DNA from: Favolaschia claudopus
Taxonomy: Eukaryota > Basidiomycota > Agaricomycetes > Agaricales > Mycenaceae
DNA length: 64,000 bases
Assembly: GCA_037176885.1 (NCBI GenBank)
Contig: JAWWNJ010000053.1
Location: 1,054,001-1,118,000, forward strand
Direction of reading: 5' to 3'
Shown: piece after piece, positions 42,547 to 53,613 of the stretch
Layout: each line of letters starts with the position of its first letter
Position numbering within the stretch: the stretch's first letter is position 1
Position numbers and translations under genes: made by a program
Notes under the pieces: generated by a model
Seen by the model: only the letters and a program-made list of their open reading frames with translations
Databases searched by the model: none
What the model was told of the DNA's origin: nothing

Positions 42547-43360
42547 ATGTCACGTTTTCTCTCAACCATCACCAGCAAAAATGTGGGCCAGCGTCGACCT
42601 CGGTCAGACTCCCCACCGGACACCTCTGCCTCAGCAGAGCCAACAACACCAACACCCTCCACCTCAGCTCTTGTCACCCAGTCACCCACCACCGACCGTA
42701 TTGTGAAGAGAAGGCGAATCGCGGATGACTCTGCGGGCGCAGGCTCTCCGTCGCCCTCGATGCCCATCACACCCACGCCCGCACGGCATGTGCCAACGAG
42801 CACACTCCACCAGCGCACCCCGATAGCCCCCATACAGCTCACCACGTCTCCACCGCCTTGCGCTTGGAACCACTGCCGAAAAAAGGTAGCAGACGGCGTT
42901 CGGCCTTTAATGACTGACGTCCAGCATCTTGTGTCGTCTAGAATTGATGGCGGACACAGGCCACGCGGAAACCCGCTAATGGCCAACCCCCGACTGTTCG
43001 AAGAGATATACCAGCTCCGTTCCCTGGCCAATGACCTGGAACGGCACTTCTACCCGAAGGATATCATTCAACACACCAAGGAACCTACCACTGACACCCT
43101 CCCCACGCCCCCTGCTCCGGTTAAAGCAGCTACAGCAAAACCTACCTACGCGACCGCGGCTAAGGCCGCCACCCCTGCGACGGTTCCGAAAGGACCACCA
43201 ACCAAGAAAACACCACAGAAGCCACGTCGGCCCGACAAGGCTCCCACTCCCCCGACAACTTCTCGCTGACCACGCACGTCGGTTCCTTTGGGAGGGGGTA
43301 TTCCTTTATGGATCGCACTGCCGCGTGTCGGTGTACGAACCTAGAAAGGGCTTGCGGTGA
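42547..43360 (+). pseudogene. LINE ORF1-like gene with internal deletion
   Basis: Starting at the element's own ATG (MSRFLSTITSKNVGQRR), a Pro/Thr/Ser-rich frame runs through HTKEPTTDTLPTPP to a stop at 43,267-43,269. In another frame the C-terminal block DHARRFLWEGVFLYGSHCRV follows and stops at about 43,360. Compared with the intact ORF1 at 11.4-12.6 kb (RRFLRDGIFLYGSHCR), the RLIVDLSNAHPTKK to HKVVFHRVP part is missing and the join is out of frame. It cannot make a normal ORF1 protein. Confidence 0.7.
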
Positions 43361-43370
43361 GGGTACCATA

Positions 43371-43897
43371 CTCGGTATGACCAAAAGTAACCGGAATCAC
43401 AAATTGCCTATATATGGCAAGCTAGCACACAGAACCGCTGGGAGGATTGGTACTGTAATCATGGTAGAAGTATATGCTGTTGCATATGTAGTAGTTTGGG
43501 TCCACTGTGCCGTTTGTTGTGCGTCTATTTGAATTGCAATTATTTATGTTATGATGGTTGAACATTATGCCCAGTTTTTAACGTCTCACAAAAGGTGGAG
43601 ACTAGGATGCTAAATTCTGACATTTCATATACATTATCATAAGACCTAAATCCCATTTTTCAAGTACTCATTGACCCCATATCTGTCCAATTGCTATTTT
43701 AAAAACGCAGATATTGCCAAATTGGGAAATTTCTGAATTTCGAATATTTCTCTGGCTGTCCGATGTTCCAATCGCTGTTTATGTCATGCAAGTTAGAGAA
43801 AACATGCTATAGGTAAGATCTGGACCCATCAAAGCTGGTTGACCATTGAAATTCCTATATAAATTCTACAATTCCGGTTACTTTTGGTCATGCCGAG
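43371..43897. mobile_element. Mariner-like MITE, 527 bp, TA duplication, 27-bp ends
   Basis: The left end CTCGGTATGACCAAAAGTAA and the inverted right end CTCGGCATGACCAAAAGTAA differ at one position across 27 bp. TA flanks both sides (43,369-43,370 and 43,898-43,899). The interior is AT-rich and noncoding. Confidence 0.85.
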
Positions 43898-44262
43898 TAC
43901 TAACATTACACTCCCTCCATTTGCTTCTTTTACCTCCGCCGTTTTACGTCTGACTTAGACACTACCCACAAACTCCACGACTATACTCTACCAACACCGG
44001 TCGAATTTTTCACGCCACCAACCATTTCATTTGCTGTATTGTAGTTTACTATAGTACAGCACCGCGTCTTAGTAGTTAGTTTACTTGTTGCGGTATAAAA
44101 ATGCTGATACAAAAAAAAGCGTTGTCAGCTCAAAATGTTGTTGCTGGCTAGAGTTGTAGTCCGAAAACTTGTACCTAATTTAGTTGCTACCTAGGGAAGT
44201 TGTAGTTGCTCTGTCACCTTGGAAAGTTGTGATCTCGAACGTTGTGCTCCATCCAAGTTCAA

Positions 44263-44544
44263 GAGGAGGTCGGACGGAAAAATGATGATATCATGCCTAC
44301 AAAATTGGTGAGGGGGGGGGGGGGGAGGGGGGCCACGTGACCGGCCCAGTGTTCCGACGGTGTACGGACCGATGTCCGCTGTCACTTTTTTCGCTACAAT
44401 TACTGACAATTACTGTCGTTTTTTCCGCTGCGCTATTCTCAATGCAATTTCGTTATTCTAAAGCATACGTTCGGACTCCCTTCACCCTTCGCAAACTGCT
44501 GCATGCTTTGAAAACCACTCAATTCCACAAACAACTACAGCAAG
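44263..44544. other. Spacer with a 14-G homopolymer
   Basis: G14 at 44,312-44,325, an A, then G6 to 44,332, followed by GGCCACGTGACC. No gene is seen. Such a run could cause local sequencing or assembly error. Confidence 0.8.
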
Positions 44545-47500
44545 CTACCGTTTCCGCGCACCCGTTGTCGTGCTATCCTTCTTCTTTCTCTTCTTTCCAA
44601 CGACATTAGATCTATCCACCCCCTCGTCCGGTGCGGCAACATCAGTGAATGGCACGGGTACAGCGGCCGCCGGTATCCCAAGGGCCAACTCCTCCATCCT
44701 CTCGACCTTCATACTCTCCCAGACTTCATGCGGCAGCCGAGTTCCACCGGGATTGAGGGGAGAAGCGTACTCGGGGTGGGCAGTGGAGAGATGCTCTGGC
44801 ATGTTGTAGCGCCATTGTGCGCGCTGGGACGCTCCGGGTCGAGGTGCGTCGGGATGGCATAACTTGCAAACGATGGGGACGTTGCGGCAAGGTGTCGCTT
44901 TGGAGCCATGCTCCGCTGACTTGTAAGTTATGTTGACGACCATGGCGCAGTTGGTTTGTACATTGGTTGTCGTCCCTTTTGTGACAAGCGACACTTCACA
45001 CTCTGGCTTACCCGACGAAGCGCACAGGCCACAAGGAAGGGTCGCTCCAACCTAATCGCAAGTGAGATGTATTGAAGATTTCGCCGCACTGCACGTACCG
45101 GCTTGTGAAGATTCTCAGCAACACCGCGAATGGACCGAAGGACATGGGTTGAGATGTGGGCGCGCCATTCGTTTGGTCCCTTCGGACGATGCCCACATAG
45201 ATGGCATGCGCGCTGAACCTTGCTGTCATGCTGCTGAACTAGCTGTTGGGTTCCTTCGTTACAAACGAGCGCAGGATTTCCTGAAGAACAAATATAAGTT
45301 AGCGAATTCAGAGTTCCAAAAACAAGCACGAACCGTTGTCAAACGCATAAGGAAAGTCAGGCGACTTCTTCACGCTAGCGATAGAAGTAAGCGGGATCTT
45401 TTCCTTCACAGCGACATCCCAAAGCAGCTCGCAGACGGCACCCATTGGACCGTCATCCAACTCCCAAGAGCGACCCTCTGAGTTGATCTCGTACGCGCGC
45501 TGTCCCAGGCGCGGTACAGCATCGACTGGACGATGGTTGACAAGTTCAGTTAGCACCCCCGGAACCGACACAATTACCACCTTCTCCGTCGTCTGCTTAG
45601 TACCCGCAATAGCGGAATCGGCCTTCAAGAACCGGCCATTCCAGATCCATGACCAGGGTGATTTGTCCTCGCATGTGGGGTCCTGAGGGTGGGAATCGAG
45701 AGCGAAGGCTGATCTTGGCTGCACCAGAGCACTGTCAGCCTCCGGGAGACTGTCGTCAAGGGTAGGAACCATAGTCAAGCTCAAAATCTGCCCACTAAGC
45801 TTGACTTTCGCCTGAGTATTCCGAATAGTAGGCGCCAAGATGCTGCCGCGAGAGATGCCGTCTTCGTGGATAGCAGTAGAACGAACGACAGCCAGAGAGA
45901 GTGTTTGGTCCGTGCGAAGGAGAGTGAAGAAGGGGTCACCGACGACGAAGGTGTTGTCACCGAGAAGAGCTTCTGGATTGACGTCGTCGCGTTTCTTGGA
46001 ATTGACCTTTGTGTGGCCGCGTACACGTTTCAATCGTTCAGTTGATTTGGGCTCGAAATCCGCATTGAGAACGACGCGGCAGATTCGTTGCTTGTGCACC
46101 CATTTCCCTTCGACACTGATGTAGTCATTTGGATCGATACCGCGGCCGGCAGGGAGGACCAACTCAGGAACCTCATCCAGAGTCTCCTCGAACGTGATGC
46201 CTTCGCTCTGATCTTCCATATCGTCGTCAGGATCTGGAGGAGCTGTAACTTCAGACGGTGTATCAGAAGGGTTTGAGACAGATGGAGGATGGGATGAGGT
46301 CGAAGGTGACACGGGGGCTGTTGTGGCAAAGGCAGTTTGTGTCAGGGGAGATGAGGACGGTAATAATGTCGTGGATGAAGGAGACAAGCTTGAAGAGGGA
46401 GGTGTTGCAGAGGTAGCCGTGGTCAAGACGATGGACCGATCGACATCTGATTCCACACCGGGATACTTGCCATCGCCGAAAGGACGGAGCATGTCGATTT
46501 CAGCATTTGAGAAGATTGTCGCGTAGTTGTAGGACTCTGAGGGAAAGCACAATTTAGCAAATATCTGTTCGGCCACCTTCCGTCCGTCTTCCCAGACCGA
46601 GGGAATGTGACAGTCGCCGGCAATGGCGTGCCCCGTCCACGACGCCATATTGAGGTGATCAACACCCTCCGAGCGCTTCATGCTTATTCGTCGCTGGCCT
46701 TGATCCAGATCTGGTTGGCGCAAAAACACGGCTTGAAGATCGCACGCATGGCCCAGTCGTTCGATGGCTTGCGCATAACTCATCGCCGTGTTGTGACCAC
46801 CGAGCATACGCAGTTTACCGAATAGTCGTTCCAGTGGGTCGTCTCCAACTTGAAACAGATAGAACGGCAGCCTAGGGTCCAGCTTCTGTTGTTTAGCAAG
46901 GCAGAAGAATGCGTTCTTGACCATGGATTGGGAATCGCCGTAGAGTTGATTCGACATGAATGTAAGCCGATTTAAACGAAACAGAGTGAAGGTGAGGTGG
47001 GCGTAGGTCGACAGGTGTGTCATCTGTTCTGTGAGCGACATATTGGGGGTTACGAAGGGAGCAAGAATCGATTTCAGGATAAGAGCAAGTAGTCGGATCG
47101 AGTCCAGGTCCGCAGCGGTGTCGGCATTCACTTGGCCAAAGTCAAACGCAAGGAAGTCTATAATGGCTTCCATCAACTCTACCGCACGAGGTACGTCTTG
47201 AGGATCGTCTGGAAATAAGATCTTGCGCACAGAGTCTTCAGATAGATCAGGTAGACGGGCAAGGAACCGAGTAAGGACGGCGGGATTGATGATGCGCCCA
47301 TTGCAAAGTGCCATCCCAGCAGCAGAGCGGATGAGAGTACAGAGCCCTGTATGAATTCAGCAAGCGCATCAGTTAAAGTAAAGCGAAATATTCTTACGCT
47401 TGAAGACGTGCTTGTAATCAAAATCGAGCGTAACGCTGTGAAGACCAGTGAAGATGTTGAGCCCAGCCATTCCGGCAAGGGTACCAAATAGCGGAGAGGT

Positions 47501-49611
47501 GGGGCCGAGCTTGTGGCGTACAAACTGCTCATAACCTGCTCTGCGACGAGAAGCCTCGCCATCCGTGGACCACGACCATGGCATTCCTACTTTTGCACCC
47601 GCTTGCTCAACCCAAGCCTCTGTCACAGTCTCATAGATCATGCTGGATTCGGCGGGACCAACCGACTTGCACGTCGGGAGAGCCAAGATAGGGTAAGTAC
47701 CCGACTCCCCAAAGCATGAGACGGAGACGACCGTCATCTCCTTTCCAAGGTGAACTTCCCCGGACTTGATCTTCTCCGCGATCTTCAGAGCATCGTCGTA
47801 CGTCTTGAGCTGCAGATCAACTTTCGAAGAGTGGCGCCAGCACAGACCGCCAACGCTGTTGTTATGACGAAAATGACAAGCACGCTCTTCGAGCGCGACC
47901 TCGTCGATGAGAAGATTGACGCCACGAAGGGGCTGTGGAGTCGCGGCAGCTTCTCGAGGCTTCAAGACAACCTCGCGGATGTTGTGAATGATGTCTTCGA
48001 CGGAGATCATGCCAACGGTCGGCATGACCTTGGTGAAAGCCATATGATTGCGCAAGGTGCGAAGGGAGGGGAGTCCGAGTCCATGGTTAACAGCATACAG
48101 TAGTTTGCGACCACCGAGACGAAAGATGAGAAGGGCAATGTCGAGAGTGCGCGAGTCCAAGACGGGACGGGGCTGATAAACGCCTTCGAGCGCGGACTGG
48201 ATCATCCGAACGAGGGCGTTAGGACTCGAGCCGCGGCGGAACCCAACACTTATGAGCTGATGAAGCCGCGGTAGATTGTTCTCAACAATCGCTTCCATGA
48301 ATCGGCCGTAGTCCGCCAATCTTCGGACGGCTGTGGCGAAGTTACGTGCGGAGTTCAAGCTCTGCAAATGCGTGAATCAAACTTTGCAATTCGACGAAAG
48401 CAGCAAAATTACCTTGAGGCGCCATTTTCGCGCCTCCTCCGTCCGATCCGAGAGCAGCTTCCGTATTTGAAGCCAGCTCAAATACTTATGGTTCAAACGC
48501 GAGTCTACCTGCATTGCAAGGTCCACCAGTTTCTGTACTTCCGCCGGAATCTTTGCGCAATGTGCACAGCAGCCATCGAGTTGGGCTTCACCGGTGCACT
48601 GCTTAGACAACCCAACAACCCTCGTTCCGCGGCTATGAATCTCGACATCAAAGGAGAGGGAGCCCGGTTGTACACCGATTCGATGGAACGGGAACGTCTC
48701 CGCGAACGAACCGATATTGACTGGCCAATTGATTGGACTTCCAGGGCAAGTTTGGACGATGACCATTGGGGTGAGGGCGGGCTGCGAAATCGACGACGCG
48801 TCAGGGGGGAGAGAGGAAGAACGGCCATATCTTGGTATAGTTAGATGTCGTGTATATACGAAATGGATTCGACTCACTGAAACTCAAATGGATCGTCATC
48901 TTCATCGTCGCTCGGGACTTCATTCACGGAGGAGGAAGCGGCCTTGCGTGGAGAAGGAATAGGTGGTGCGGTCGAAGCTCTGGGAGGGCGTATGGTGCAG
49001 TTGCGACCTTGAGAATGACTTTCCAGGACAGCAAAGTGGTTGGGAATTGACAAAGGGCGTCTAGAAGGGACAGATGTCCCGATCCATTTCTCGCAAGCAG
49101 TACATTTCAGCTCCCAGTTGCTGGATTGACCTTTGCGCGCTTCCAGGTGTCCGGATACGTAGAGACGGAGGTACGTTTCACAGGGAGTTGGTTGGGTGTG
49201 TGAGATTGGAGAAGGAGGCGTCATTGGAGTCAAAGGAGTGTGGTAGTTCACCGAACGTGAGGACAGAGAAGAGTATCCGGAGTCATAGACCGCGCCAAAG
49301 GTATTGAAGTTGAGGGGAGTATTATACACAAATGACTTGGGGATGTAGCGTGCATTTGACTGGCTGGATGACGGAGTGGATTCACAGATTGGAGAAGACA
49401 GGTTGAGCGAAGGATTTAGAGAGCTATTGCTTGAAGACAATGAGGCAGCTGGGACATCGGGTGGTAGAGCAGGAAAGGGTCGTGTCCGAGTCGCGGTCGT
49501 AGCAGGCAGAGCAGGCACCTGAGGCAAAGACTCGGAGGCAGGCAAAGGAGCGGAGGAATCAACAGTTTGAAGATTGAAGAAGTCGTTATCAAGGAAGGAA
49601 AAAAGTGTCAT
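44545..49611 (-). CDS. P-element/THAP9-like RNase-H-fold transposase, apparently intact (~1,500 aa)
   Basis: Exons splice cleanly on the minus strand. Exon 1 (49,611-48,885) is Ser/Pro-rich and holds a zinc-finger-like LKCTACEKWIG...IPNHFAVLESH. Exon 2 (about 48,842-48,413) has CTGEAQLDGCCAHCAKIPAE. Exon 3 has NLLIDEVALEE (Asp, ~residue 535), SWSTDGEASRRR (Asp, ~650) and LDFDYKHVFKR (~697), like the DPxHxxKxxRN block of P-type transposases. Exon 4 has DPLERLFGKLRMLGG (Glu, ~878), matching the P/THAP9 C-terminal helix. An acidic linker follows, then C-terminal zinc fingers (CHLCGHRPKGPNEWRAHIST, LPCGLCASSGKPEC, VCKLCHPDAPRPG...HLSTAH) and a KKRKKKD tail. I see no stop or frameshift. It lies inside element A between two AAGTTG arrays and is the best candidate for its mobilising enzyme. 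Confidence 0.7.
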
Positions 49612-49904
49612 GGTCGTTAATGAAGAAGGAAGGACAGAGGGCGCGCCCCAGGACGTGTCGACTCAGCGGAGGGACGCGCTTGTTTGGCCTTGTTGTGGGA
49701 CCGGCTCAAGTCCCCGTTGAATCAATTCTTGCGTACGACTTTATTTCCTCAAATTCCGATGATTCTGAAGAGATAAATATGTTTAAAATGTATCAAAATG
49801 GGAGGGTCTGAGTTTAAAGCTAACGAATACGTTGCGAATTGAACGAATTACAGGAAAACTAGGTGCCGCCTGTTCAAGAAATCTGAAGGAGCTCGGACCG
49901 ACCA

Positions 49905-50090
49905 CCGATCATCGGCCGAGGGAAGGCATGATATCCGGATTTACTCGGACGACCTCCTCTTGTCCAAGTTGCGGCGAAGTCGGTTGTATGCCCCGAAAGT
50001 TGTTAACACTTTGAGTTGGCAATATTTTGTCTGAAAAATGTCTCAGTTGCTGCCAATTTACTCAAAAAATGGTCAAGTTGTCGATTTTGA
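49905..50090 (-). repeat. AAGTTG subterminal array, right end of element A
   Basis: CAAGTTGCGG, GGTTGTATG, AAAGTTGTTAAC, GAGTTGGC, CAGTTGCTG and CAAGTTGTCG, read towards the right terminus at 50,126. The orientation is opposite to the array at 36.46-36.79 kb. Confidence 0.75.
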
Positions 50091-50111
50091 ATTTTTATAC
50101 AGTATATGTGC

Positions 50112-50250
50112 CATATGATCACCATAATTAACATACTGTCAAAAAAAATAAATCCGCACATATTGGACAATTTATTGACAACTTAGGTAGAATTTAGCGA
50201 CAACTTCAAGATTTTGGATATAAAATGGGGACAACTTTGGTGGCCGGTAC
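50112..50250 (+). repeat. Left end and partial CAACTT array of a second element ('C')
   Basis: TGATCACCATAATTAACATACTGT resembles the left end of element A from TGATCA to ATACTGT, and the next ~35 bp align to A's end up to the first CAACTT. Three words follow: TTGACAACTTAGG, GCGACAACTTCAAG, GGGACAACTTTGG. The array then stops and appears to resume at 63,270. The end overlaps element A's right terminus around the palindrome TGATCA. Confidence 0.5.
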
Positions 50251-50303
50251 CGGACAAAATAGCAGTTTGCATTTGTTTCCTCGGCCATCATTACGGCTCC
50301 GCC

Positions 50304-50552
50304 TGATTCCTTACGATTCCTTACGATTCCTCGTCAATCCTCCAGTATCCTCTCGAATCCGTGCATATCATCGCTGGTCCTGAGGATTTCCTGATGATTC
50401 CTGCATTTACCCCTCGAAGCATTCAGAATTCATTCCTCAGCATTCCTGAGGATTCCGGCTCATTCCTGATATTTCTCGAACTCCGGTTGAACTTGACATT
50501 CCGACTCGTTCTGAGCTTGAACTTGCATTCATTGAGATTCCTCATCATTCCC
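50304..50552 (+). repeat. GATTCC array, left side of element B
   Basis: GATTCCTTAC is repeated three times at the start, then degenerate TCAATCCTCC, GTATCCTC, GAATCC, GATTTCC, GATGATTCCTG, CATTCCTGAGGATTCC and similar words to about 50,552. Confidence 0.75.
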
Positions 50553-50672
50553 AGCTGATTGGGATCAGCTCCCGCGCCGCAATCTCAGTGTCTTTACACA
50601 GCTCTCACTCTTCTTTCTTCCTAACTTTGTTGTGCGCCTTCTGCTCGACTTGAGTTCAACTTTCTGCGGCCA

Positions 50673-52748
50673 TGAACACTGACCAACGGCTCAACAACCT
50701 GCGAGACGCCTACCATGCTCTTCACGACGACGTTCTTTCTGCGCTGCGCACTATGGTCGGAGACCCTCCAAGTCTGAATGCTGTTAGAGATCGGGCGCTA
50801 GCGTTAGCCTCGGCAGCGGAGATGGTATGAATATTCATTCTCTGTTACTTCTGATACTAAATCCCTCTTGAAAGCATCGATCTGTCTTTCCTGCGGACGA
50901 ATATGCGACTCTCCAGACCTCAATCACTGACATGGTGACTGCTCTCGATCTCGCATGCCACCAATCAATGGATCCCGCTGATGCTCCTCCCCTCGTTGTC
51001 TCACGTTATGTTCGTACCGGTCGGCGTGGTCGGCCTCGAGTCGAAATCGATCCCCAATTCTTGAGGATAAGACTCAGGATAATATTAAGCCCAGCGTGGT
51101 CCCGTTTCGGAACGTGCCGGGTTGTAGCAAGCAATACATCGGCTGCGAGTATATGTACTGTACTACACCACCAATCCATCATCGTTGACGAGCTCACCTT
51201 CAAGAGGCGGTAGATCCCCGACAATGAAAAGGCAGCTAGAAAGATTTACTGAACTTGCCCCGAAAACATCTACGTACCATCCGGCCAAACCATCGGCTCC
51301 TCCGCAAATATCTTGAAAATCTTGTGCGCCATTGTGCTGCACTTGATCTCCGAGGGCCAACAGGGATTGCTCCCGAGCTTGGTGTTTGCGCGCGCACTGT
51401 ACGGCGGGCTGCTCTCCGAGCTGGACTGGTTCAACCCGGTGCACCTGTTTTTCAATCACAAACGAACCCTAACGGCGAAATCGAAATCATTCACACCTCG
51501 ACGGCACCCCCTGTCTCTGTTATTTCGGACGAAGAGCTTGATCGACTTCTTTCGGAGACGCTGGAAATTTTTCCCCAGTTCGGGCGTCGCATGATTCGCG
51601 GTCATTTGAAATCTCAAGGGTACCGTATCCCTCGAGATCGAATTACCAACTCATACTTGCGTGTACACGGTGCTCCCGCGATCTTCGGTGATCGCCAGAT
51701 CAGCCGCAAGAAATATCGTGTCCCTGGGCCTATGTCACTCGCTCATCTTGACGGTCAACACGGTCGGTTCTCTGTAAATCACAATCTATTTTATTGAGCT
51801 AACTTTGCATCAAGGCCTCATTCGCTACAAAATCGTCATACACTGCATTATTGACGGCTATTCTCGGTTTGTGCTCGGCATCCGCGTGCACAACAACAAC
51901 CGAGGATCCAGTGTTCTACGTTTGCTGCTGGACATTATTGCCCTTCACGGCTGTCCCAGCCGTATGCGAGGCGATCATGGGGTTGAAAACATCGAGGTGG
52001 CGGCGTACATGGAGCAGGTTAAAGGCTCTGGCCGAGGCTCGTTCATCTGGGGACGGTAAGTTTTACTCAGCACAGCGCTTTCCCAACTTCTACTGATTTT
52101 CTTATTATCAGAAGCGTCCACAACACACGCATCGAACGTCTGTGGTACGACGTCACGCATGGCTTCGGAAAGAAATGGAAAGTTTTCTTTCTTGATTTGG
52201 AAACCAACCACGGCCTCAACCCCACGCGCCCGGGTCATATATGGCTCCTTCACCATCTATTCCTTGCGTCGATCAATCGCGATGCTCAGGACTGGTGCGA
52301 AGCCTGGAATTCGCACCAGCTTACGGTGCGTCGGCAACGTGAACGCAGTCCACGCGATCTATTCACGTTCGGGATGTTGCGGGAGGGTCCACGGGGGATA
52401 TCTTCCTTCTTGGCTGCCGAGGACGAGGAAATTGAAGATATTAATGAGTATGGGATCGACTGGGAGGCGAATGCGGAGCCGGAGTTAATGGCTCATTTGC
52501 TTGAGAACAATCCAGACGAGCGCACCAACAACACTGACCCATTTGCGTCGTCCAGCACCCCCGCAAACCTTTCGGAAGTTTTGTGCGAGCCCCCTGGTTG
52601 TCCGTTTACTCCCAGACAGCTTCAGCTCCTAGATCTGCATTTAAGCGCATCTGTCGATCTCTTTTCTCGAAACATGAATGTTCGACGATTGGTCTGGGTT
52701 CGGGCACTTGAGATTGCGCAGGAAATTCAACAGGGAGTAATTAACTAG
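50673..52748 (+). CDS. Integrase-core (rve-like, mushroom type) protein, copy 2
   Basis: The ATG at 50,673 gives MNTDQRLNNLRDAYHALHDD. Introns at 50,825-50,874, 51,763-51,814 and 52,056-52,111 all fit in phase. After RRGRPRVEIDPQFL an extra ~230-280 bp (about 51,065-51,345) interrupts the expected run into LDLRGPTGIAPELGVCARTV, a helix-turn-helix. The core is intact: MSLAHLDGQHG (Asp), HCIIDGYSRFVLGI, RMRGDHGVENIEVA (Asp), GSFIWGRSVHNTRIERLWYD (Glu). The C-terminal helical domain reaches a TAG at 52,746. It belongs to the DDE recombinase superfamily and I infer DNA strand transfer for element B. Unless the extra segment is spliced by an intron I cannot see, the N-terminal exon is cut off. An internal start at 51,255 would still encode the catalytic part. 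Confidence 0.75.
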
Positions 52749-52922
52749 AGATATGTATCTTATTGCGTAGCATTGTACAGAGGAATGTATGAAAAGATTT
52801 GAAGTGCCTTGGGCAGCTACCTCATTTAACGAATAAAGATTGAACCGCGTGATAAACTTGCGCGAATCGGAATGAACTACAAATTGTACTTATTTCAAGA
52901 ACCGATGAGATAAACAATTAGT

Positions 52923-53428
52923 TCAACCGTTGAACTGCTCTGTCCTCCCAATGATTTCAAATCTATTCCTATCGAAGCTATGAGTGCAAAACCCAAACCC
53001 TAGGCAAGAAACAAACATACTTGAACATAACAAACCAACGTTCCAAATTTTCCTTTTCCCTCACAGTAAGTCCTGACGTCCCAATGACCTGAGTATCTGC
53101 TTCGAATGTGCTCCCTTTGGCCAATGCATAAGTGATATCCTTCGTAGGATAGGCCTTGAACAACCCGGCTGGACCAAAGAGTTCCTGTGACCGAGTCACA
53201 TCGAACACCAGCCCTGTAAATGCCAAGTTCTTACAGTTGGACTCAAAGAGGGAAGACAGATCTGCCTTTCAATACCACAAGGATTTGTGGACCAAATTCA
53301 TATTCGTCTTCATGAATCGCAAGTTCAGCCAGAGTCATAAGGGGGAGAGTTTCTATGTTGAGGTTTGAGTTGATGTTGGGTTTCAGGGAAGGAAGAGGTG
53401 GAATAGATTGTGCATCGGAGAGGGACAT
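52923..53428 (-). CDS. Cytochrome-b5-like heme/steroid-binding (MAPR/Dap1-like) protein
   Basis: A small gene convergent with the integrase gene. Exon 1: MSLSDAQSIPPLPSLKPNI to MTLAELAIHEDEYEF and ILVVLKG. Exon 2: LVFDVTRSQELFGPAGLFKA, DITYALAKGSTFEAD and VREKENLERWFVMF. After a 43-nt GTATGT...CATAG intron: NFDRNRFEIIGRTEQFNG and a TGA at 52,923-52,925. This is the MAPR fold order (LxxxxxxxxxPILVAIKG.VFDVT, FYGPGG, A.LA, W..F...Y.IVG). These proteins bind heme and support sterol P450s. Phe occupies both positions where Tyr is usual in the YGPxGxY loop, so heme binding may be changed. The first intron works only with a GC donor (AAAG/GCAGAT). I infer host-gene cargo in element B. Confidence 0.7.
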
Positions 53429-53613
53429 TGTAGCGAGACGAGACGAGACGAGGGCTTGAAAGGAAGATTAGATCCGGATAACAGCTTGAAATCTGTCATC
53501 GGATGTCGGTGCATCAAGCCGTCGGAGGGAAAGCCGAGAGCTCACGATCACGTGAAGTTGATCTTTTGCTTTCTCCCACCACCTCCTCGTCTCCGCCTCT
53601 CGCGTCCCTTGCT

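Larger units (their letters stand above)
42545..44118 (+). mobile_element. Second ORF1-only half-LINE, internally deleted, with poly(A) and 14-bp TSD
   Basis: AGCGTTGTCAGCTC flanks it at 42,531-42,544 and about 44,118-44,131. The 3' tail (GACTATACTCTACC, CACCGCGTCTTAGTAGTTAG, ATGCTGATAC and eight A's) matches the tails at 10.0 and 11.2 kb. A mariner-like MITE sits inside at 43,371-43,897. Confidence 0.8.
42498..44262 (-). repeat. AAGTTG array upstream of gene X, interrupted by a half-LINE
   Basis: AAGTTGCC and CGTTGAGC at 42,500-42,520, then after the half-LINE: TGTTGTTGC, GAGTTGTAG, AACTTGTAC, TAGTTGC, GAAGTTGTAG, AAAGTTGTGA and CGTTGTGC up to about 44,262. It faces away from gene X copy A, as the CAACTT array at 63.27 kb does relative to copy C. 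Confidence 0.65.
36394..50126. mobile_element. Predicted 13.7-kb DNA transposon ('element A') with 31-bp inverted ends
   Basis: The left end (36,394-36,424) begins TATTGTGATCATATGG. The inverse of 50,096-50,126 begins TATGGTGATCATATGG. Over 31 bp, 27 positions match, ending in ATATACTGTATA. Directly inside lie arrays of CAACTT (left, 36,463-36,790) and AAGTTG (right, about 49,905-50,090), inverted relative to each other like subterminal transposase-binding repeats. Inside are HECT-N and integrase remnants, a broken gene X and an intact-looking P/THAP9-like transposase. I cannot identify a target-site duplication. The extent is therefore a prediction. Confidence 0.55.

Noticed and set aside
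36394..50126. Starship-type giant element
   Set aside because: No tyrosine-recombinase 'captain' gene is seen. The enzymes present are RNase-H-fold transposase and integrase types, so the comparison does not hold.
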